From JAOTZA01 sp965224065 (GTDB lineage Bacteria; Acidobacteriota; Thermoanaerobaculia; Multivoradales; JAHEKO01), in assembly GCA_965224065.1 (NCBI GenBank), contig CBDCYF010000005.1, positions 2,666,001-2,730,000 on the forward strand: DNA of 64,000 nucleotides. Reading direction: 5' to 3'. Made by a program: the position numbers and the translations under genes. Below the pieces are notes generated by a model. That model ran no database searches. It saw only the letters and a program-made list of their open reading frames with translations, and was not told the DNA's origin. Every line of letters begins with the position of its first letter. The first letter of the stretch is position 1. Shown one piece after another: positions 34,182-41,791 of this stretch.

Positions 34182-35552
34182 ATGTCCGCCCGACTGCGCC
34201 GGCTGTGGCACGATCGCGCGATGCTCGGACGGATTCTCGCGACGTACCGCCAGGCGTTCGCCGGGCTGCCGCGCCATGTGTGGCTGCTGTCGGCGGTCAC
34301 ACTGATCCACCGGAGCGGCACGATGGTGCTGCCGTTTCTGACCCTCTATCTCACCACCCAGCGCGGCATGTCGGTGCGGATGGCGGGGTTCTATCTGGCG
34401 CTCTACGGCGTCGGTGGGGTCGCGGGCGCGATGGCCGGCGGCCGGATGGCGGAGCGTTGGGGCAACCACCGGGCAATGCAGCTCACGCTGGCGGCCGCTG
34501 GGCTCGGTTTTCTCGCTCTGGGAGTGGCGAGGGACCCGCGAGTCATCGCGCCGCTGTTGTTCGCCACCAGCGTCGCGGCCGAGGGGTTCCGGACACCCTC
34601 GAGCGCCGCCCTGGGTCTGGCGGTGCCGCCGAGCCTCAGGGCGCGGGCTTTCGCCCACCGGCGGCTGGCGATCAATCTCGGGATGGCGATCGGGACGGCC
34701 GCCGGAGGGCTGCTCGCCACGATGGCGTATCTGTGGCTGTTTGTGGTGGACGGATCCACCTGTCTGGCCGCGGCTTTGGCCGTCACGCTGTGGCTCGTTC
34801 CCCGAGAACGGGAAGCCTACGCGCCGTCGCGGGAGCACGCCGCCGCCGATCCGGAGCCTTCGGAACCGGAGCCTTCAGGACCGGAGCCTTCGGAACCGGA
34901 GTCTTCAGGACCGGAGTCTTCAAAACCGGAGTCTTCAAAACCGGATAGCCCCGGCAGATCGTTATGGAGCGACTCGGTATTTGTCGCCGTGTTGGCGCTA
35001 TCGATGCTCATGAACCTCGCCTTCGCCCAGCTCTACGGCACCTACCCGCTCACCATGAGCCTCGATTTCGGCTACTCGGAAGCAGTCGTCGGAGCGCTTA
35101 TGGCGCTCAACACCGTGATCATCGTGCTCTTCGAGATGGTCTTGATCCACCGCCTGGAGCACTTGCGGCCGCTCGGAGTGGTGGCGGCCGGGTGCCTCAT
35201 CCATGCCGTGGGGTTTGTCCTCGTACCCTGGGGCCAGTCGATCGTCCTGGCGGTCGTCGCCATGACCGTCTTGACCGTCGGAGAGATGCTCATCCACCCG
35301 GTGGTCGAGGGATTCGTCGCCAACCATGTCCCGGTGACCTCGATGAATCGGGCCATGGGTCTTTTGACCGCCAGCTTTGCGGTCACGGTGATCCTGGCGC
35401 CGGTGGTCGGGACTTTTGCCTACGACCTCTGGGGTCACACCGTTCTCTGGCTCATCGCCGCCGGGATCTGTGGGGTGACGGCGGTTGGCTTCCTCTGGCT
35501 GGCGGCGCGAACGCGGCAGGCGAGCAAGAGCCCAACGTCTCCGCTGGTGTAG
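34182..35552 (+). CDS. MFS transporter with repeat-encoded central loop
   Basis: 456 residues, about 12 helices. The first half has the loop A-type segment GGRMAERWGNHRAMQ. Between helices 6 and 7, residues about 224-255 are a low-complexity loop of five-residue units (PEPSE, PEPSG, PESSK) encoded by a 15-bp tandem repeat; this loop is cytoplasmic in MFS proteins. The second half includes LALSMLMNLAFAQLYGTYPLTMSLDFGYSEA, similar to the MdtH/YcbK-like drug-export group. Start at 34182 or the internal ATG at 34221 is not settled. Substrate unknown. Confidence 0.88.
   Translation: MSARLRRLWHDRAMLGRILATYRQAFAGLPRHVWLLSAVTLIHRSGTMVLPFLTLYLTTQRGMSVRMAGFYLALYGVGGVAGAMAGGRMAERWGNHRAMQLTLAAAGLGFLALGVARDPRVIAPLLFATSVAAEGFRTPSSAALGLAVPPSLRARAFAHRRLAINLGMAIGTAAGGLLATMAYLWLFVVDGSTCLAAALAVTLWLVPREREAYAPSREHAAADPEPSEPEPSGPEPSEPESSGPESSKPESSKPDSPGRSLWSDSVFVAVLALSMLMNLAFAQLYGTYPLTMSLDFGYSEAVVGALMALNTVIIVLFEMVLIHRLEHLRPLGVVAAGCLIHAVGFVLVPWGQSIVLAVVAMTVLTVGEMLIHPVVEGFVANHVPVTSMNRAMGLLTASFAVTVILAPVVGTFAYDLWGHTVLWLIAAGICGVTAVGFLWLAARTRQASKSPTSPLV
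34851..34945 (+). repeat. 15-bp tandem repeat, six units, in the MFS gene
   Basis: Six units of the form CCGGAGYCTTCRRRA (34851-34865, 34866-34880, 34881-34895, 34896-34910, 34911-34925, 34926-34940) plus a partial CCGGA. Units 1 and 3 are identical, as are units 5 and 6. Each unit encodes five residues, so expansion or loss preserves frame and changes only loop length. Confidence 0.93.
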
Positions 35553-35739
35553 AGGCGAGAGCAACCGCGACCGGTTTCTCGTCGTAAGTAACGCTGTGCG
35601 GTGTCTTCTCGGGGCAGGCCGGGGCTCCGCCGCGGTGGCGGCACATGGCTTGCACCGGAGAAAGCCTCCACATAGGATTCTCAGTGGGCGCGGACCGCCC
35701 CATCTCCCGAACAATCCCAGCGACGAAAGAGAGACCCGG

Positions 35740-37992
35740 ATGCGTAAGCAAGCAGTCTCGACCGCCCCACCCGCCTCGATCCCCATCGTCCTTCTTCTCG
35801 CCCTTGCGATCGTCTCGCCGGCCGTCGGTGGCGAGTGGACCAATTGGCGCGGTCCTCACTACAACGGCGTGTCCGACGAAACCGGGCTGATCGCCAGCTG
35901 GTCGACCGAGGGCGAGAACCTCATCTGGCGCGTCGATTTCTCGGGCCGCTCGACGGCGGCGGTGTTCGACGGCCGGGCGTGTGCCATCGGTCGCGACGGC
36001 GAGGGGATCCTGCGGCAAGAAGTCGTGGCTTGCTGGAGCGCCGAGGACGGCGAGAAGCTCTGGGAGCGCCGCTTCACACCCCACAACACATTTGTTCCCT
36101 GGCAGCGTCTGGGCTGGGGGGCGGTGGCCGGCGACGGTGAGACCGGCACTCTCTACGCCCACACCGCTGACGGACTGTTGATCGCCCTCGGCCCCGGTGG
36201 CGAGACCGTCTGGCAGTGGCGTCTGGGCGAGGACATCGACCGCAGATCGGGTTATGGCGGGCGGACCCACTCTCCGATCGTCGACGAGGATCGGGTCATC
36301 CTGGCGGCGATCAACGGCGGCTGGGAGCCCGGTCCGCCGAGTATGCGCTACTGGGCGTTCGACAAGCGGACCGGTGAAGTGCTGTTCGCAGCCAAGCCGT
36401 CGCCGCGCACCCGGGACATGAACACGCAATCGACCCCGGTGGTCGCGGTGGTCAACGGCGAGCGGGTGTTGATCGGCGCCAGCTCCGACGGCTTTGTCTA
36501 CGCGGTCAAGGCGCGTACCGGGGAGACGCTCTGGGGGTTTCACGTCAGCCAGCAGCCGTTGAACGCGGGTGTGGCGATCGCCGGTGACCGCGTGTTTGCC
36601 TCGCACAGTGAAGAGAATCTAGACACCGGAACCATGGGACGGATGGTGGCGATCGACGCCGGCGGGACGGGCGACGTCACCGAGTCGGGCGAGCTCTGGC
36701 GGATCCCCGACTTCAAGGCCGGCTTTGGCACCCCGCTGGTCCACGGCGGGCGGGTCTATCAGATGGACAACTCGGCCAATCTGATCGCCGTCGACATCGA
36801 GACCGGGGAGATCCAGTGGACGCACAACATCGGCACGGTGGGCAAAAGCGGCCCCGTCTGGGCGGACGGCAAGATCTATGTCACCGAGGTCAACGGCAGG
36901 TTCCACATCCTGAAAGACGCCGGTGACCACGCCGAGGTGCTCGACACCGAAGAGATCCTGATGCCCTCCGGCGACCGCGCCGCCGAGATCTACGCCTCGC
37001 CGGCCATCGCCTATGGCCGCATCTACTTCGCCACCGAGGAGGGCTTTTACTGTCTGGGGGACAAGGCCAAGCCTTTCGCCGTCACAAAGTCGGAACCGCC
37101 GACGCTCGACGAGAAGCCGGCGGCACCGGACGCCAAGCCGGCGCTCATCCACGTTGTGCCGGGGCTGGTCGTCACCACGACCGGCACGGAGCACGCCTTC
37201 CGGGTGCGGGCCTTTGACGACGCCGGCCATTTTCTGGGCGAAGAACCGGCCACGAGCTGGAGCCTGGAGGGGTTGAAAGGCGAGATCACGGATGACGGCA
37301 AGGTGACGCTCGAAGATGTCAACGGCATCCAGGTGGGTCACGTCGTCGCCAAGCTCGGCGACCTCGAGGCCCGGGCGAGCATTCGGGCCGCCGGTCCGCT
37401 GCCCTGGAAAGAGAATTTCGAGAGTATCGCCGCCGGGGAGTTTCCGGAGGGCGGTTTTCCGCGCGGCTGGATCGGCCGCGGCAAGAAGGCCCACGTCGAG
37501 GAGATCGAGGGCAACAAGGTGCTGGTGCAGCCGGACCCGAGGTCTTTCGCCCCGCGCGCGGTGATGTACATCGGGCCGAGCTTGATGAGCGGCTACACCA
37601 TCCAGGCCGACATCTACGCCACCTCCAAGGGCCGGCGCAAGCCCGAGCTGGGAGTAATCAACAGCGGCTACACATTTTTGATGGCCGGAATTCAACAGCG
37701 TCTCGAGATTCGGTCCTGGGGCTCCGAGCTGCGGATGATGCAGCGGCAGGATTTCGCCTGGGACACCGAGACCTGGTACACCCTGAAGCTGCGGGTCGAT
37801 CTCGAGAACGACGACGGCTCCGAGCGCGCGGTCGTCCGCGGCAAGGCCTGGAAGAGGGCCGAAGAAGAGCCCGAGGAGTGGACCTTCACCGTCCACGACC
37901 CGTTGCCGATCCAGAGCGGCGCGCCGGGTCTTTACGGATTCACCCCGGTCGAGGGCTACTTCGACAATGTCCTGATCACCGAGAGCCAGTAA
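35740..37992 (+). CDS. Large secreted PQQ-like beta-propeller protein with C-terminal beta domain
   Basis: 750 residues. Signal peptide to about residue 30 (ALAIVSPAVGG). The propeller (about 32-445) opens WTNWRGPHYNGVSDETGLI and has blades such as AFDKRTGEVLFAA and VKARTGETLWGF. Residues about 470-560 form an Ig-like block (VPGLVVTTTGTEHAFRVRAFD) and 560-750 resemble a concanavalin-like jelly roll (PLPWKENFESIAAGEFP, DPLPIQSGAPGLYGF) as in glycan-binding modules. The start is the ATG after a purine-rich AAAGAGAG. It is followed 18 nt later by another propeller gene. Likely periplasmic or surface-exposed; ligand unknown. Confidence 0.88.
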   Translation: MRKQAVSTAPPASIPIVLLLALAIVSPAVGGEWTNWRGPHYNGVSDETGLIASWSTEGENLIWRVDFSGRSTAAVFDGRACAIGRDGEGILRQEVVACWSAEDGEKLWERRFTPHNTFVPWQRLGWGAVAGDGETGTLYAHTADGLLIALGPGGETVWQWRLGEDIDRRSGYGGRTHSPIVDEDRVILAAINGGWEPGPPSMRYWAFDKRTGEVLFAAKPSPRTRDMNTQSTPVVAVVNGERVLIGASSDGFVYAVKARTGETLWGFHVSQQPLNAGVAIAGDRVFASHSEENLDTGTMGRMVAIDAGGTGDVTESGELWRIPDFKAGFGTPLVHGGRVYQMDNSANLIAVDIETGEIQWTHNIGTVGKSGPVWADGKIYVTEVNGRFHILKDAGDHAEVLDTEEILMPSGDRAAEIYASPAIAYGRIYFATEEGFYCLGDKAKPFAVTKSEPPTLDEKPAAPDAKPALIHVVPGLVVTTTGTEHAFRVRAFDDAGHFLGEEPATSWSLEGLKGEITDDGKVTLEDVNGIQVGHVVAKLGDLEARASIRAAGPLPWKENFESIAAGEFPEGGFPRGWIGRGKKAHVEEIEGNKVLVQPDPRSFAPRAVMYIGPSLMSGYTIQADIYATSKGRRKPELGVINSGYTFLMAGIQQRLEIRSWGSELRMMQRQDFAWDTETWYTLKLRVDLENDDGSERAVVRGKAWKRAEEEPEEWTFTVHDPLPIQSGAPGLYGFTPVEGYFDNVLITESQ

Positions 37993-38010
37993 GGAAAAAA
38001 GGGAGAGACG

Positions 38011-39525
38011 ATGACGAGATACCGTTTTCAGGGTCTTCAGATAGCTATCGCGTGCCTTGTAGCTATGGGTGCGCTGTCGCCGGCGGCGATCGCCGAGCAC
38101 GAGGGGCCGGTGATGTTTGGTGACGGGCCCAAGCGCAACATGGTCAATTTGACCGAGAAGGGGCTGCCCTCGGAGTGGGACCTCAAGACCGGCAAGAACG
38201 TCAAGTGGGTGCAGCCGGTGGGCTCGCAGTCCTATGCCGGCCCGGTCATCCACGGCGGCAAGGTCTTTGTCGGCACCAACAACGAGGGCCGGCGCAATCC
38301 CAAGCTCGAAAAGGACCGCGGGGTCGTGATGGCCTTCGACGAGAAGACCGGTGAGTTTTTGTGGCAGATGACCCACACCAAGCTTCCCGAATCCAAGCTC
38401 CACGACTGGCCGCTCCAGGGTGTGTGCTCGACACCGGTGATCGAGGGCGATCGGCTCTACTACGTGTCCAACCGGGCGCAGGTGGTGGCGCTCGACACCG
38501 AGGGCTTTCGCGACGGTGAGAACGACGGTCCCTACAAGGATGAGGCCGACACTTCCGAGATCGACGGCGACGTGGTCTGGGTCTACGATCTGATGGCCGA
38601 GCTCGACGTCTTCCCGCACAACCTGGCGGCGGGCTCACCGCTGCTGGTCGGCGATCTGATCTACGCCTCGACCGGCACCGGCGTGGATGAGGCCCACATC
38701 AACGTGCCAACCCCCTACGCGCCGTCCCTGGTGGCGATGAACAAGAACACCGGCGAGCTGGTCTGGGACGATGCGACACCGGATGAGGCAGTGCTGCACG
38801 GCACCTGGTCGAACCCCAGCTTCGCCGAGGTCGCCGGCCGCAAGCAGGTGCTCTTCCCCGCCGGCGACGGCTGGATCTACTCTTTCGATCCCGAGACCGG
38901 CAAGGTGTTGTGGAAGTTCGACGCCAACCCCAAGGACTCGGAGTGGAAGCTCGGCGGCGCCGGCACCCGCAACAACATCATCTCGATGGCCGTGATCTAC
39001 GACGACAAGGCCTATGTCGGTGTCGGCCAGGATCCCGAGCACGGTGAGGCTCCGGGACATTTCTACGCCATCGACATGTCCGGCGAGGGAGACATCACCG
39101 ACACCGGCAAGGTCTGGAGTCGGGACGGGGAGGATTTCAACCGCACGATCTCTTCGGCGGCGATCAAAGACGACGTCGTCTACATCTCCGACCTCTCGGG
39201 CTTTCTCTACGCGCTCGACGCCCAGACCGGCGACCACTTTTGGACCTACGATGCTTTTGCTGCCATCTGGGGCTCACCCTTTGTCGCGGACGGCAAGGTC
39301 TATCTCGGGGACGAGGACGGTGACGTGGTGATCTTGAAGGAAGGCAAGGGCGAGGACGGCGAGCCGGCCGAGATCAGCGAGCAGAACATGGGCGCGGCGG
39401 TCTACACGACCCCGGTGGCCCATGAGGGCACGCTCTTTGTGCTGGCGCGCAACAAGCTGTACGCGCTCGAAGAAGGCGCGATGCTCGAGGCGGAGAAGAA
39501 GGAAGAGAAGGCGGAAGGGCAGTAG
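38011..39525 (+). CDS. Secreted PQQ-like beta-propeller protein
   Basis: 504 residues with a signal peptide (IAIACLVAMGALSPAAIA, cleavage near residue 29). The mature protein opens MFGDGPKRNMVNLTEKGLPSEW, with blades including AFDEKTGEFLWQM, AMNKNTGELVWDD, SFDPETGKVLWKF and ALDAQTGDHFWTYD. A conserved segment around DVVWVYDLMAELDVFPHNLA is shared with planctomycete/acidobacterial propeller proteins of unknown role. The C-terminus is Glu/Lys-rich. It is 18 nt behind the larger propeller gene, so the two are likely an operon of exported partners. Confidence 0.9.
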   Translation: MTRYRFQGLQIAIACLVAMGALSPAAIAEHEGPVMFGDGPKRNMVNLTEKGLPSEWDLKTGKNVKWVQPVGSQSYAGPVIHGGKVFVGTNNEGRRNPKLEKDRGVVMAFDEKTGEFLWQMTHTKLPESKLHDWPLQGVCSTPVIEGDRLYYVSNRAQVVALDTEGFRDGENDGPYKDEADTSEIDGDVVWVYDLMAELDVFPHNLAAGSPLLVGDLIYASTGTGVDEAHINVPTPYAPSLVAMNKNTGELVWDDATPDEAVLHGTWSNPSFAEVAGRKQVLFPAGDGWIYSFDPETGKVLWKFDANPKDSEWKLGGAGTRNNIISMAVIYDDKAYVGVGQDPEHGEAPGHFYAIDMSGEGDITDTGKVWSRDGEDFNRTISSAAIKDDVVYISDLSGFLYALDAQTGDHFWTYDAFAAIWGSPFVADGKVYLGDEDGDVVILKEGKGEDGEPAEISEQNMGAAVYTTPVAHEGTLFVLARNKLYALEEGAMLEAEKKEEKAEGQ

Positions 39526-39541
39526 CCCGCCTGACTGAGGC

Positions 39542-40639
39542 TCAGTACACGCCGACGACCACGGACTCTTCGAAGCGGGTAAAGAGCCGGAGGTTCGAGA
39601 CCCCATCCCAGGGGTAGCGTTCGATCGGCTCCGCCCGCTCTCCCTCGTCGCGCTCGAGAAACCGCGGCATAAAGAACTCTTTGGTGAGGGTGGTCAGCAT
39701 CACCCGGCCGGTCTCGCCGTAGCCGACGACCTTGTCCGGGTCGTCGGGGTCGACGAGATCGAAGATCGCCCGGGGTGACGGCGGGTAGTAGGTGATCGTG
39801 TAGTCGGGGTTTTCCGGGTCGAAGGGCTTGCAGGCCGCCAGTCCCATCAGCGTGTTGCCGTAGGTGGGGACAAAGTCGATCCCGGGAACCAGCTCCTCGC
39901 GCGCGAAGCGGTGAAACTGCTTGTTCATCTCGGTGCCCCCGCAGAAGATCCCGGTGATGCCGGCCTTGGAGAGCGAGACCTTCTCGCACAGGGCTTCGAG
40001 GAGCTTGGGCGTGGTGAAAAGGCAGCGAACATTGTCGTGACCGCGGAGGATCTTGAGGCCCTGGCCGATGACGTGCTCCTTGTAGCCTTGCGCGCCGCGG
40101 TGATCGCCGGCCTTGAGCAGCTTGTTGAACCAGCGGGGGTCGAGATCGACATGGAACGAGATTCCGCCCCGGTGCTGGGCCAGGTGCTCGATGGCGAGAC
40201 GCAGGCGGCGCGGGCCGGTGGGTCCCAACATCAGCCAGTCGGCGCCCTTTGGGAAGCCTTCCTCGGAGAGCCCGTCGGAGAAGATCTCGTAGTCGATCTG
40301 GAAATCGCGGATGTTGACACGGGTCTTGGGCAGACCGGTCGAGCCCCCGGTCTCGAACACATAGAGCGGTTCGCCTTCCATGCCCTTGGGCACCCAGCGG
40401 CGCACCGGTCCGCCCCGCAACCACTCGTCCTCGAAGTGGCCCAGGTGGCGTAGGTCGGAGTAGGTCTTGACCTTTTCCCGCGGATCGAAGGAGAGTTTGC
40501 GCGCGTAGTCGAGCCAGAAGGGAGAGCCGGTCTCGGGTGAGAAGTGCCACTCGACCATCTCGCGCGTGTGCGCGTCGAGCCGCTGGCGGGCTTCTTCGAC
40601 GCGTTTGTGGAAGGTGGATTGGGTTGCCGGAGCGCTCAC
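39542..40639 (-). CDS. PaaK-like adenylate-forming enzyme lacking the C-terminal domain
   Basis: 365 residues from a GTG start. The P-loop ETGGSTGLPKT and the later FCGGTEMNK and YGNTLMG segments mark the phenylacetate-CoA-ligase-like ANL superfamily, which activates carboxylates as acyl-AMP. Usual members exceed 430 residues; this one stops near the hinge (RLFTRFEESVVVGVY), so the mobile C-terminal domain with the adenylation Lys is absent. It may use another partner or be restricted to one half-reaction. It is convergent with the propeller gene, 16 nt apart, with no pathway neighbours. A TAGGAT hexamer lies nine bases before the GTG. Confidence 0.82.
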   Translation of the reverse strand: MSAPATQSTFHKRVEEARQRLDAHTREMVEWHFSPETGSPFWLDYARKLSFDPREKVKTYSDLRHLGHFEDEWLRGGPVRRWVPKGMEGEPLYVFETGGSTGLPKTRVNIRDFQIDYEIFSDGLSEEGFPKGADWLMLGPTGPRRLRLAIEHLAQHRGGISFHVDLDPRWFNKLLKAGDHRGAQGYKEHVIGQGLKILRGHDNVRCLFTTPKLLEALCEKVSLSKAGITGIFCGGTEMNKQFHRFAREELVPGIDFVPTYGNTLMGLAACKPFDPENPDYTITYYPPSPRAIFDLVDPDDPDKVVGYGETGRVMLTTLTKEFFMPRFLERDEGERAEPIERYPWDGVSNLRLFTRFEESVVVGVY

Positions 40640-40739
40640 GAGGCAGGCATCCTAACCGATACCGCGCGAACGGACCGATACAGAGCGCGGGTGATCCTGC
40701 GCGCGGTGCGGTGGCTCCGTTCTCGGATCGCCCCGTGTC

Positions 40740-40766
40740 TGAAGCGGCCGGCGCCTCTGCCGGCCG
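40740..40766 (+). repeat. Family-A palindromic intergenic repeat
   Basis: Begins TGAAGCGGCCGGCGCC and ends CTGCCGGCCG. The CGGCCGGC and GCCGGCCG arms make a hairpin. Near-identical copies are at 41661-41687 and 56559-56585, and an inverted copy at 56777-56803. Confidence 0.85.
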
Positions 40767-40810
40767 ACCGATGGTGGCGATGCCACCGATTGTCCGACCG
40801 TTTCGGCGCT

Positions 40811-40830
40811 GAGGGCGAGCGCTCGCCCTC
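40811..40830. repeat. Perfect 20-bp palindrome
   Basis: GAGGGCGAGC is followed directly by its reverse complement GCTCGCCCTC, with no loop. It lies in the gap between the PaaK-like and DUF1566 genes and may be a protein-binding site or part of the repeat element. Confidence 0.8.
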
Positions 40831-40862
40831 GCACACCATCCGGGGCGGCTTGCGCTCCGAAT

Positions 40863-40888
40863 TGAAGCGGCCGGACCTGTGCCGGCCG
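40863..40888 (+). repeat. Family-A palindromic intergenic repeat, variant
   Basis: TGAAGCGGCCGGACC then TGTGCCGGCCG. It has the same arms as the other family-A copies but a different loop. Confidence 0.75.
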
Positions 40889-41004
40889 TCGGGTCGTGTT
40901 CCCCCCATCGTACGGCCGCCCGAGGCGGCGCAGTCAGCGCAGTGGCTGCTTGCCCTGCCAAGTGGGGTGAGCAAAGCCCGGGAGATCGGGCTCTGTCAGT
41001 AGAT

Positions 41005-41012
41005 AAGGAGGT
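41005..41012 (+). promoter_or_regulatory. Strong ribosome binding site
   Basis: AAGGAGGT, a perfect anti-Shine-Dalgarno match, ends five bases before the ATG at 41018. It decides the start in favour of this ATG over the in-frame TTG at 41012. Confidence 0.8.
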
Positions 41013-41017
41013 TGGAG

Positions 41018-41632
41018 ATGAAGAGAAGCATAGCGGGAGCGTTATTGGCCCTGCTCGTAGCGGGCGTGGTTGGGCCGGTTGTGGCGGGCGAGGGTGTGGT
41101 GGCGCTTCAGACGGCGGACCCGTCGTGTGCGGACGACAGCGGCAATATCTATGTGGACTGCGGCAACGGTACGGTGACGGACAACCGGACGGGGCTGGTG
41201 TGGTTGCAGGACGCGAACTGCTATGGGTTACTTGAATGGCACGAGGCGGTGGAGATCGTGGCCAACTTGTCGGACATACCGTCGACGTCGGTTGCGGCAC
41301 CGCACGACTGCGGTCTTTCGGACGGCTCTTCGCCGGGAGAGTGGCGCTTGCCGTCGGTGGCCGAGTGGGAGGCGATGATGTTGCCAAACGTGCTGGGTTG
41401 CAGTCCGGCGATCACCGACGATCAGGGGACCGGTTGCTGGGCCGATCCTCTCGTGTGTTTTCTTTCGGGTCGGACTTGTAGTTTTACCGGCGTGGTGTCA
41501 TCCTTCTACTGGTCGTCTACTACTCTCGTCAGCTACCCAACGGACGCGTGGATCGCGGACCTCAGGGGCGGCATCGGCGCGGACGGCAAGACCCTCAGCT
41601 TCTATGTTTGGGCGGTTCGCGGCGGACAATGA
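41018..41632 (+). CDS. Secreted DUF1566 (Lcl C-terminal-like) domain protein
   Basis: 204 residues with a signal peptide (IAGALLALLVAGVVGPVVAG). The DUF1566 core is recognised from GNGTVTDNRTGLVWLQDANC, then GEWRLPSVAEWEAMM and FYWSSTTLV, the repeated W-RLP pattern seen in Legionella collagen-like protein C-termini and many exported proteins. The fold is related to FGE-sulfatase/C-type-lectin-like domains; function is unknown, perhaps surface binding. The gene stands alone between two clusters of family-A repeats and has a perfect ribosome binding site, unlike most neighbours. Confidence 0.88.
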   Translation: MKRSIAGALLALLVAGVVGPVVAGEGVVALQTADPSCADDSGNIYVDCGNGTVTDNRTGLVWLQDANCYGLLEWHEAVEIVANLSDIPSTSVAAPHDCGLSDGSSPGEWRLPSVAEWEAMMLPNVLGCSPAITDDQGTGCWADPLVCFLSGRTCSFTGVVSSFYWSSTTLVSYPTDAWIADLRGGIGADGKTLSFYVWAVRGGQ

Positions 41633-41660
41633 TGGGGTCTTCGATCCTTTGACCGCCGCC

Positions 41661-41687
41661 TGAAGCGGCCGGCGCCTCTGCCGGCCG
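41661..41687 (+). repeat. Family-A palindromic intergenic repeat
   Basis: Same 27-bp sequence as at 40740-40766. A partial inverted copy (GCGGCCGCTTCA) follows at 41728-41739, so the downstream gap of the DUF1566 gene carries a facing pair. Confidence 0.85.
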
Positions 41688-41776
41688 TCGGATCGTGTCC
41701 CCATCATCGTACGGTCGCCAGAGACGGCGGCCGCTTCAAGGGTTGGAGCCGTCGGGCGGTCCACGATCCGTTCGAG

Positions 41777-41782
41777 GATAAT
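41777..41782 (+). promoter_or_regulatory. -10 element (GATAAT) of the Zn-alcohol dehydrogenase gene
   Basis: GATAAT, a five-of-six match to TATAAT, ends nine bases before the ATG at 41792. The transcript leader would be at most two or three bases. Confidence 0.45.
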
Positions 41783-41791
41783 CACCCTGCG

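Larger units (their letters stand above)
40640..41017. other. Gene-free stretch with palindromic repeats
   Basis: No convincing coding frame. It holds two family-A palindromic repeats, the hairpin GGTGGC-GAT-GCCACC at 40773-40787, and a perfect 20-bp palindrome at 40811-40830. The last 20 bases include the strong AAGGAGGT ribosome binding site of the next gene. Confidence 0.75.

Noticed and set aside
25678..39525. PQQ-dependent alcohol dehydrogenases
   Set aside because: Only propeller repeats are seen. The adjacent-Cys ring, the catalytic Asp pattern and heme sites of quinoproteins are absent.
39534..39546. ACTGAG-G-CTCAGT inverted repeat between convergent genes as a terminator
   Set aside because: The stem is only 6 bp with one base in the loop and no U-tract, so it is too weak to call.
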